Shown in pieces: positions 8,975 to 15,186 of a DNA stretch of 34,930 bases (positions within the stretch are counted from its first letter, which is position 1; each line of letters starts with the position of its first letter). A program made the position numbers and the translations under genes. The notes below the pieces were generated by a model. It searched no databases. It had not been told where the DNA came from and saw only the letters and a list, made by a program, of their open reading frames with translations. The DNA lies in NCBI GenBank assembly GCA_012841535.1, contig DUUN01000798.1, forward strand, positions 1 through 34,930. Direction: 5' to 3'. Source of the stretch: Gallicola sp. (GTDB lineage Bacteria > Bacillota > Clostridia > Tissierellales > Peptoniphilaceae).

Positions 8975-9721
8975 TTAATTCTCCTCACTTAGAAGTTGGA
9001 TTGAATCTAAAAGTTCTTTTTGGAAAATTCTTCTTTCTTCATTTTTTCTTTCCTTTATATCCCAAACTAAACCGTCCTTTAAAATTACAACCTTATCACA
9101 ATGGGAAGCAGCTAAGGAATCGTGGGTTACCATTAAAATCGTTGCACCTAGAGAATTTTTAGCCTCTATAAAGGACTTTATTACTGCCCTTGAACTTTTA
9201 GAGTCCAAATTTCCTGTTGGCTCATCGGCTAAAATAATCTTAGGATTATTAATTAAGGCTCTGGCAACTGCTGTTCTTTGTTTTTCACCACCGGATATTT
9301 CTGCAGGGTATTTATTTTTTATATGGGAAATACCAAATATTTCACATAGATTATCTGCCATTTCCTCCATACTGGAATCTACTCTTTCGCCTATAATTCG
9401 TGGAAGCATAATATTCTCCCTTATTGTTAGTCCATCAAGTAGCATAAAGTCCTGAAATACAAACCCTAAATCCCTATTTCTTATTTCTGCTAGATCTTCA
9501 TTCCTTAATTTTGAAATATCCCTTTCCCCTAGTAATATTTCTCCACTATCAATAGGAATATAGGCTGAAATACAATTTAAAAGTGTCGTTTTTCCCGAAC
9601 CGGATGCACCCATTACACCAACAAATTCTCCCTCGTCAACCTCCATGGTAATTCCCTTTAGTACCTCATATCTTTCATTTCCTACTTGAAATGATTTATG
9701 TAAATTATTAATTTTTAACAT
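8975..9721 (-). CDS. ABC transporter ATPase (BceA-like), module 1
   Basis: A 248-residue ATPase of the MacB/LolD/BceA group that powers the FtsX-type permease encoded next. Walker A is GASGSGKTTLLN (about 38-49), the signature is SGGEKQR (about 142-148), Walker B is KIILADEPTGNLD, and the switch His is in MVTHDS. Lys replaces the more usual Gln/Arg within the signature, which the family tolerates. GAGGAGG lies 6 bases before the ATG. The gene is divergent from the LytTR/GHKL pair, with 192 bases between starts; a TATAAT faces it but no good -35 is seen, which fits an activated promoter. Confidence 0.93.
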   Translation of the reverse strand: MLKINNLHKSFQVGNERYEVLKGITMEVDEGEFVGVMGASGSGKTTLLNCISAYIPIDSGEILLGERDISKLRNEDLAEIRNRDLGFVFQDFMLLDGLTIRENIMLPRIIGERVDSSMEEMADNLCEIFGISHIKNKYPAEISGGEKQRTAVARALINNPKIILADEPTGNLDSKSSRAVIKSFIEAKNSLGATILMVTHDSLAASHCDKVVILKDGLVWDIKERKNEERRIFQKELLDSIQLLSEEN

Positions 9722-9779
9722 AATAGTCCTCCTCTTTATGAGAAGTCTAACATTTTTATATTATATTTTTTTATCCCTA

Positions 9780-9892
9780 TGTAAGTTTTAACCTAATTTT
9801 AGTTATTTATTAGTTATATATAATTAATAGTGTAAAATTGACAGTTTTTATGTAATATTTGGTTTTGAAAGAAAATACCTCCATGATACAAT
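9780..9892 (+). promoter_or_regulatory. LytTR/GHKL operon 1 promoter with TGTAAT-type repeats
   Basis: A sigma-A-like promoter has TTGAAA at 9865-9870 and TACAAT at 9887-9892, spacer 16. TGTAATATT lies at 9851-9859, ending 5 bases before the -35. A related TGTAAAATT is 20 bases further up at 9831 and TGTAAGTTT lies at 9780. The block from TGTAATATT through the -35 into GAAA is nearly identical to that at 18281-18304, and the element-to-minus-35 distance is the same (14 bases, start to start). LytTR regulators classically bind two direct repeats about 21 bp apart just upstream of -35. That this site binds the adjacent regulator is inference. Confidence 0.7.
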
Positions 9893-9913
9893 AAAACAAT
9901 AAAGGAGGTAGTT

Positions 9914-10621
9914 ATGCTTCGTATAGCTATTTGTGATGATGAAAAAAAAGCAAGGTTTTCTTTATACACCGGACTTGAAAGAGTTTTAGAAAATATGGAA
10001 ATAGAATATGTAATTTACGAATTTCCCAGTGGGGGAAAATTAATAAATTGGTATGAAAAACATAGTGATGAAGTGGATTTAGTATTTTTAGATATTGAAA
10101 TGCCGGGGCCGGATGGTATGGAAGTAGCTAAGAAACTCCGTAAGAAAAGTAGTATTCTTCAAATAGTCTTTATTACCAGCTACCCCGACTATGTTTTTGA
10201 CGGCTACCTAGTAGATGCAAGGGGGTATTTATTAAAACCCGTTAGGGAAAAAGATTTAATCAATATTATAAATAGGACTTTGGCTAAAATACTCCAAAAT
10301 GAAAATGATGTTTTTACCTTTAAAAATATGAAGGGTATATTTAGAATTCCTAAAATTGATATCTTATATTTTCAGTCTGAAGGAAGAAAAATAAATTGTA
10401 TTACAAGGGACAAGACTTATATATTTTATGAAAAATTAAACAATATTGAAAAATCAATTGGACCTGTATTTTTAAGAATACATCAAAGTTATTTAATAAA
10501 TTCAAAATACGTTGACCAAGCCAGGGCTGAATCTCTTGTAGTAAATGGCAAGGAACTTCCTATTAGTAGGCAATACAGAAAGACCGCCTTGTTAGAACTT
10601 GGCCGTAATTTACTTAATTGA
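9914..10621 (+). CDS. LytTR-family response regulator (AgrA/ComE-like), module 1
   Basis: A 235-residue regulator. The receiver domain (1-120) has the acidic pocket CDDE (7-10), the phospho-acceptor Asp60 in LVFLDIEMPG, and Lys108 in YLLKPV. The LytTR DNA-binding domain (about 135-235) contains the FLRIHQSYLINSKYV signature. It would be phosphorylated by the GHKL kinase encoded next and bind direct-repeat sites. AAAGGAGG lies 5-6 bases before the ATG, and the predicted leader is only about 15 bases. It is very similar to the regulator at 18348 and has the same length. LytTR regulators are usually paired with peptide pheromone circuits (Agr, Blp/Com). No pheromone gene was found here. Confidence 0.95.
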   Translation: MLRIAICDDEKKARFSLYTGLERVLENMEIEYVIYEFPSGGKLINWYEKHSDEVDLVFLDIEMPGPDGMEVAKKLRKKSSILQIVFITSYPDYVFDGYLVDARGYLLKPVREKDLINIINRTLAKILQNENDVFTFKNMKGIFRIPKIDILYFQSEGRKINCITRDKTYIFYEKLNNIEKSIGPVFLRIHQSYLINSKYVDQARAESLVVNGKELPISRQYRKTALLELGRNLLN

Positions 10622-10629
10622 GGTATTAT

Positions 10630-11970
10630 ATGAAATTATTCTTAAATCTTCTTCTACCAATTATTAACTATACTGTACTGGGACTAGCTACCTATTTTCT
10701 TGTACAAAGCTCCCTTAAAATTTTAAAACCTGTAAAGAATAAAATATTAAAAATAATACCCTATGTACTTTTCTTCAACTCCTTAGGAATACAATCATGG
10801 ATAGGAGATGAAAACCCCTTTATAATTTTACCCTTTTATATACTGGTATTTTTAATTTGCTACAAGGGGGATTTTCTTCCTAAACTGGTTACAGCCTTGC
10901 TTTTCTATATTTTAATCACCCCTATTAATATGCTTATAGACACTATTTTCTCCCGCTACCTTAATGATTATTTTATTGGAGCTTTTTTATATAGTCAATT
11001 TATTTTATCTATCAAGGCTACGGTTTTTATAATAATTAGCTTGGTCTTATATAGATTTATTAAAGATAAAAATATTAAATTACCAAAAAATTTATGGTAC
11101 CTACTTTTTGGCCTATTAATTGGACCATTTTTTGTTATAGTCGGTTTTACAAGATTTGGGGTTGGTGATTTGTTATACCCTTCATCATCTTTAAAATCCC
11201 ATTTATTTAATGAAGAAAGCTATAGTATTATAGAATTTATTACTTTAAGATTATCCTTTATTATAATCCCCTTTGTAATAATTTCTGCTATTTCAATTTT
11301 CATTGCCATGATAATTCTTTCAAAACAGGAGGAATTAAAGGAAATGGAAAACATAAATAATATGAAGGAACTCTACTACGAAGGAATCAAAAACGAACAA
11401 AAATCAATTAGACTTATAAAACACGACATGAACAATTATTTACTTACTATGGAAAATATGTTGGAAAATAACAAGGTTGAAGAAACTAAAGAATTTTTAA
11501 AGAGTCTAACTTCTTCCAGTAGTTTTAATAAAACAAGACAAATTACAAGAAATGAAGTAATTAACGCTATTCTTGACATTAAAATCAATACAATGGAAGA
11601 TTATAATATAGAGTTCGATTATGAAATTTCAACATCGGAAAGTATAGAAATTTCTGACATAGATTTATCTGCCTTGCTAGGTAACGCTTTAGATAATGCC
11701 ATAGAAGCTACTGTAAAAGCCCTGGATAAAAAAATAGTATTTCGTTTAAAAGTTGAAAAAGGACTTTTTATGTTAAAAATAGAAAATCCCATAGGTGAAA
11801 AACCAATAGTAAAGGAAAATTCCTTCCTATCTACAAAAAGAAATAGTTCTAACCATGGCTTCGGTCTTACAAGCATAAGGGAAATTGTTTCAAAATATAA
11901 GGGAAATATGGATATTAATATGGAAAACAACAAGTTCATACTAGTTATAATAATTCCTTTAAACAGTTAA
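10630..11970 (+). CDS. GHKL sensor histidine kinase (AgrC/ComD-like), module 1
   Basis: A 446-residue membrane kinase. The N-terminal half (about 1-230) has six or so hydrophobic segments (near 5-27, 41-55, 63-78, 85-105, 128-145, 155-175 and 208-230), typical of peptide-sensing AgrC/ComD kinases. A coiled linker (232-262) leads to the phospho-acceptor motif IKHDMNNYL (His about 265), the N-box LLGNALDNAIEA (about 349-360) and the G-box HGFGLTSIRE. A TTG at 10618 overlaps the regulator's stop. GAGG from that junction lies about 6 bases before the ATG at 10630, which I prefer. The ligand may be a peptide, an antimicrobial, or the transporter's own state, as in Bce systems. Confidence 0.92.
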   Translation: MKLFLNLLLPIINYTVLGLATYFLVQSSLKILKPVKNKILKIIPYVLFFNSLGIQSWIGDENPFIILPFYILVFLICYKGDFLPKLVTALLFYILITPINMLIDTIFSRYLNDYFIGAFLYSQFILSIKATVFIIISLVLYRFIKDKNIKLPKNLWYLLFGLLIGPFFVIVGFTRFGVGDLLYPSSSLKSHLFNEESYSIIEFITLRLSFIIIPFVIISAISIFIAMIILSKQEELKEMENINNMKELYYEGIKNEQKSIRLIKHDMNNYLLTMENMLENNKVEETKEFLKSLTSSSSFNKTRQITRNEVINAILDIKINTMEDYNIEFDYEISTSESIEISDIDLSALLGNALDNAIEATVKALDKKIVFRLKVEKGLFMLKIENPIGEKPIVKENSFLSTKRNSSNHGFGLTSIREIVSKYKGNMDINMENNKFILVIIIPLNS

Positions 11971-11992
11971 GGTAGCTATAGTGCTACCTTAA
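11967..11992. terminator. Shared hairpin between convergent genes
   Basis: A 10-bp perfect stem (TTAAGGTAGC / GCTACCTTAA) with a 6-base loop overlaps the stop codons of both convergent genes. The flanking U tracts are short and interrupted, so termination strength is moderate in both directions. Confidence 0.7.
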
Positions 11993-12588
11993 TTTACTTT
12001 ATTCTTATATTTTTCAAAAACCACTTCTATCCTACTAAAAGGTAGTGGAATAGAATAATTATCCCAACGCTTTTTAAGGTTTATTGATGGTGAATTTGTA
12101 AAGCTTACAAAATAAATATCAGAATTAGCCTTTTTAGCTAGGTAAGGCAATAATTCTTTTGGCTTATGCCTTGGTCCTAAAGGCCCATCCATTGCTAAGG
12201 CAAAAATCCGGTCCTTTTGACTGGAGGTCTTAATTAAGAGCCTTAAATTCTTTCTTGCTCCTAAGCCATCTTCTGTCCGTATGGAATTAGCCCGGCATTT
12301 ATCTAATATATAGGAAATAATATCCCCCCTCCAGTCAGCAGTTATTACTACATCTACCGGTGGTAGCTGCTGATTTAAATGCATAAGTAAAATCATCATC
12401 AGGGAGCTGTCCCCATGCCAATAACCAAGCATTTCAAGTTCTTTAAGTAAATGTATATTTCTAATTTCATATTTTATTGTTTTGTTAACCAGCCACAAAT
12501 ATCCATAAAATATTCTACTAAGTATATAACCTACTAACTTTTCTTTTTTACTCCTATTTGTTTCTTTAACATTATTATGGCACAACAT
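11989..12588 (-). CDS. DUF374-type lysophospholipid acyltransferase family protein
   Basis: A 199-residue membrane-associated protein resembling the DUF374 branch (PF04028) of the lysophospholipid acyltransferase superfamily. It has GYWHGDSSLMM (candidate catalytic His, about 57-67), ADWRGDIISYILD (about 85-97), and MDGPLGPRHKPK (about 134-145), which fits the DGP-(R/L)GP motif of that branch. It would transfer an acyl chain onto a lipid or glycolipid. Its start overlaps the glycosyltransferase stop by 14 bases, indicating translational coupling. No strong Shine-Dalgarno is seen and no other in-frame ATG lies near, so the ATG at 12588 is kept. It is last in the DedA-GT4-acyltransferase operon. 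The acceptor is unknown. Confidence 0.8.
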   Translation of the reverse strand: MLCHNNVKETNRSKKEKLVGYILSRIFYGYLWLVNKTIKYEIRNIHLLKELEMLGYWHGDSSLMMILLMHLNQQLPPVDVVITADWRGDIISYILDKCRANSIRTEDGLGARKNLRLLIKTSSQKDRIFALAMDGPLGPRHKPKELLPYLAKKANSDIYFVSFTNSPSINLKKRWDNYSIPLPFSRIEVVFEKYKNKVN

Positions 12589-13765
12589 ATTTTACTTTCC
12601 CTTGTATTAACTGTAAATAGTTTTCTTCTGTTAATTTAGCAATTGACTCTGCTGTATATTCTTTAGCAGTATTATATGCACCGATTTTTAAGCTCTTAAA
12701 TAAATAGGAATTTTCCATAATTTCTTCAATAGGCTTAATCCATAATTCTTCATTTAATTCTGTTTTAAAGCCATTTTCCCCATTAACAACTACATCATTA
12801 ACACCACTACCGGAAACTGCAACTACTGGTAACCCTGCAGCCATAGCTTCTAAAAGTACTATACCTTGAGTTTCCGATTGGGAACTAAAGAGAAACAAAT
12901 CACAAGCATTATAATAATGAACCAGTTTTTCGTGTTCTATATTTCCTAAAAAATGTACATTTTCTTCCAGTCCCAGTTTTTTACTTAATAAGCTAAGGGA
13001 TTTTCTTTCTGCACCATCTCCAATAATTATCATTTTAAATGATTTTCCCCATCTTTCTTTTAAAGTTTTTAAGGCTTTTAACATAAAGGGAAAATTCTTT
13101 TCCCTTCCTAATCTACTAACGCAACAAAATAAATTTGGACTATTGAATTTTTTTCTTATTTCTTCTGTTTTTTCCTTATCCCTTATAAAATCATTTTCCG
13201 ATAAACCTGTAGGAACAACAGTTATAGGTGTGTTTATTCTATTTTGAATCATTATTTTTTTAATTTCCGGTGTTGGAGCAAAAATCAAATTACATTTATT
13301 TGAAAATGACCTTGTATATTTAGAAACAATTTGTTCAGCGACTTTATATATTTTAGTTTCATCTTTATTTTTATTTAATAGACTAGGCATTACATAATGC
13401 ATATATTCTTCATACCTTGTATGATAGGTGTAAATTAATGGAATTTCATATTTTTTAGAATAGGACAGGGCAATATTTCCCATTAGCATTGGATGATGAC
13501 TGTGTATAATGTCATAATTTCTTTTTTGGAATTGTTTTCTAATATCCCTATCGAACATATTAGGAACTACAATATCGCCATCAAGTTTTTTATTTAGACT
13601 TTTAAATCTATATACCCCTTCTTCATTTTTTTGTTCCTCATAGGTCGGTGCAAAAACATCTACAATATGCCCTCTCTTTCTAAGTCCATTTACTAGTCTT
13701 TCAATAGAAACAGGTACTCCACCAATATATGGTTTATAGTTATTTGTAAACATTGCAATTTTCAT
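12575..13765 (-). CDS. GT4 family glycosyltransferase, probably glycolipid-forming
   Basis: A 396-residue GT-B fold, GT4-family retaining glycosyltransferase. The N-terminus MKIAMFTNNYKPYIGGVPVS and the HSHHPMLMG and TYHTRYEEY segments match diacylglycerol glucosyltransferases of Firmicutes. The C-terminal nucleotide-sugar site has FLFSSQSETQGIVLLEAMAAGLPVVA with the E-x7-E motif (about 294-320). There is no signal peptide, and it is likely membrane-associated. By family it may form mono- or diglucosyl-diacylglycerol, the usual anchor for lipoteichoic-type polymers. That is inference, strengthened by the adjacent acyltransferase and DedA genes. GGGGGAG precedes the ATG. It lies 10 bases after DedA. 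Confidence 0.9.
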   Translation of the reverse strand: MKIAMFTNNYKPYIGGVPVSIERLVNGLRKRGHIVDVFAPTYEEQKNEEGVYRFKSLNKKLDGDIVVPNMFDRDIRKQFQKRNYDIIHSHHPMLMGNIALSYSKKYEIPLIYTYHTRYEEYMHYVMPSLLNKNKDETKIYKVAEQIVSKYTRSFSNKCNLIFAPTPEIKKIMIQNRINTPITVVPTGLSENDFIRDKEKTEEIRKKFNSPNLFCCVSRLGREKNFPFMLKALKTLKERWGKSFKMIIIGDGAERKSLSLLSKKLGLEENVHFLGNIEHEKLVHYYNACDLFLFSSQSETQGIVLLEAMAAGLPVVAVSGSGVNDVVVNGENGFKTELNEELWIKPIEEIMENSYLFKSLKIGAYNTAKEYTAESIAKLTEENYLQLIQGKVKYVVP

Positions 13766-13775
13766 TTAACTCCCC

Positions 13776-14291
13776 CTAAAACTTTGCAAGCCAATTTAAA
13801 GCTGCTGAGCCAAAAATGTAGCCTGCTCCAACAAATACTAAATTCCAAATTGTAATACCAATAGTTGAATAAAAACTATATTTATAAAAGTCCATTTTTA
13901 TAACACCGGCCGGAATAGAAATAATAGTACGTACAACCGGAAGTAATTTTGCAATAAATAGTCCTAAATACCCTTTATTAGTTAATTGGTCAATGGCTTT
14001 GTCCAAGGCAACACCTTGTTTAGTAAATTTATTTCTAAACCAATTTAATAAAGGGGTGCCAATATAAAACCCTAAAAAATAAAGTATCCAACTGCCTATT
14101 AGTCCGGCAATTACAGATATGACCATAACAAGTAAAAAGGATTTATTAAATTGATAGGCCCATATTCCGGATAAGGGCATTATTATTCCTGCAGGAAATC
14201 CGGGTAAATTCATATATTCCAACAAGACAACTACAAACAAGGCCAATAAACCGTAATTTTCTAAATAAAATTCTATTGTTTCAAAGTTCAT
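13776..14291 (-). CDS. DedA family membrane protein
   Basis: A 171-residue DedA/VTT-fold protein. The first segment is LLALFVVVLLEYMNLPGFPAG (acidic Glu in a broken helix). A central GLIGSWILYFLGFYIG and the re-entrant KLLPVVRTIISIPAGVIKM (about 115-133), with its characteristic R-T-x-x-x-x-PAG, follow, and the last helix is near 143-165. DedA proteins act in lipid and undecaprenyl-phosphate flipping and in membrane homeostasis and peptide resistance in characterised bacteria. The substrate here is not readable. It heads the operon with the glycosyltransferase and acyltransferase. Its 340-base upstream gap carries the two repeat clusters described separately. Confidence 0.93.
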   Translation of the reverse strand: MNFETIEFYLENYGLLALFVVVLLEYMNLPGFPAGIIMPLSGIWAYQFNKSFLLVMVISVIAGLIGSWILYFLGFYIGTPLLNWFRNKFTKQGVALDKAIDQLTNKGYLGLFIAKLLPVVRTIISIPAGVIKMDFYKYSFYSTIGITIWNLVFVGAGYIFGSAALNWLAKF

Positions 14292-14366
14292 AAGCTACTT
14301 CCCCTTATATTTTCAATTCCATTTAACTATCTTCTTATATCTACAATATCAATATATTTTTACAAT

Positions 14367-14396
14367 TCTCTTAAAAATATATTAAAAATCTCTTAA
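14367..14396 (-). promoter_or_regulatory. Direct repeat TCTCTTAA x2, 22 bp apart, upstream of dedA
   Basis: Two exact TCTCTTAA octamers (14367-14374 and 14389-14396) start 22 bp apart, 76 to 105 bases upstream of the DedA start. Two-turn spacing is typical of response-regulator sites. No convincing -35/-10 pair could be fixed here, so this is only a candidate operator. Confidence 0.35.
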
Positions 14397-14523
14397 GATA
14401 TTTTAAATATACAATTAAAATTACAAGAATTTATCAGTTTTACTACTTCCTACTCTACTAAAAGGCTTGGCCTAATCTTCTATTTGTATCTTATCCCAAT
14501 TTAAAAACCTTAGCTTAAGCCTA

Positions 14524-14606
14524 TGTAATATTTAACAATATTTCTGTAATATTTAGATTAAATACTTTATTTATGTAAAATTAAAACAATATTTTGTATA
14601 AATCGG
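14524..14606. promoter_or_regulatory. Third TGTAATATT repeat cluster, in the gap upstream of the lipid operon
   Basis: The 340-base gap 14292-14631 holds no supportable gene. It does contain TGTAATATTTA twice, exactly 21 bp apart (starting 14524 and 14545). TGTAAAATT follows at 14574 and a weaker TGTATAAATCGG at 14595, again 21 bp on. The same element precedes both LytTR/GHKL operons: TGTAATATT at 9851 and 18281, TGTAAAATT at 9831, and a 29-then-21 spacing at 18231/18260/18281. It lies 230 to 315 bases upstream of dedA, oriented away from it. Either the LytTR regulators control the lipid operon or this is the remnant of a lost divergent module. Confidence 0.55.
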
Positions 14607-14620
14607 CTTTACTAAAATTA

Positions 14621-14655
14621 AAAGACTACACCTATTGGTTTAGGGTATAGTCTTT
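14621..14655 (-). terminator. Terminator overlapping the end of the thioredoxin-like gene
   Basis: A 12-bp stem (arms 14621-14632 and 14644-14655, one mismatch or wobble) encloses the stop codon of the minus-strand gene ending at 14632. An interrupted U tract follows on that strand. Confidence 0.75.
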
Positions 14656-15105
14656 GTTTTCCAATTGCATTAAAAAGTTTGCAATACTTTTTTTAGAGCT
14701 ACTATCTTCCTCTAGTTTAAATATTTTACCTTCTTTAATATAGGCTAGAGTAGGAGTCTTATAAATTTCATATTCATCTATTATTTTATTTGTTAATTTG
14801 GAATTTCTTTCCATTTCCTTGTTTAAATCAATATAGATTACTTCTAAATTATTATTCTTTACAAAATCTATCGTTTCAGAAATGTTTTTCCTACAATTAT
14901 TACAATCCTCCATTCCAAAGTAAATAAATTTATTATTATACTCTAAAAGATTACTCTCAATTACATCCATATTTACTTTTTCAAAGGATTTTATATTATT
15001 TTCGTAAGTATATTTAGAACTATCGTATTGAAATACAATATACATAATTACAAAAGTTATTAGTAAAATTCCAATTGTTTTTATTAATTTAAAACCTTTA
15101 TTCAT
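14632..15105 (-). CDS. Membrane-anchored thioredoxin-like protein (Bta/PedC-like), module 2
   Basis: A 157-residue protein with an N-terminal signal anchor (about 8-25) and an extracytoplasmic thioredoxin-like domain. FIYFGMEDCNNCRKN carries a CxxC (Cys-Asn-Asn-Cys, about 68-71), and EIYKTPTL carries the cis-Pro. The domain is short, like the bacteriocin transport accessory / PedC-BrcD group, which supports disulfide chemistry for exported peptides. CNNC differs from the CPYC-type sites common in that group. It follows the module-2 ABC permease by 81 bases with no terminator between, and ends in its own terminator, so it is probably third in that operon. AAAGGAG precedes the ATG. Whether it oxidises, reduces or isomerises is unknown. 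Confidence 0.8.
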   Translation of the reverse strand: MNKGFKLIKTIGILLITFVIMYIVFQYDSSKYTYENNIKSFEKVNMDVIESNLLEYNNKFIYFGMEDCNNCRKNISETIDFVKNNNLEVIYIDLNKEMERNSKLTNKIIDEYEIYKTPTLAYIKEGKIFKLEEDSSSKKSIANFLMQLENKDYTLNQ

Positions 15106-15186
15106 TACAAGCTCCTTTAATATTTATTTCTTATCTCTTTTCTATTTTAAGTATATATTTAAAATTTCAATTATTTATCAACTTTC

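Noticed and set aside
9841..9849. ACAGTTTTT as an AgrA-type box in module 1
   Set aside because: It fits the published AgrA-like pattern loosely, but the matching position in module 2 reads ACACTTCCA, so it is not conserved. The TGTAATATT element is.
14292..14631. A small peptide (pheromone) gene in the gap beside the lipid operon
   Set aside because: No frame had both a ribosome binding site and a start followed by more than about 25 codons with an AgrD- or leader-like composition.
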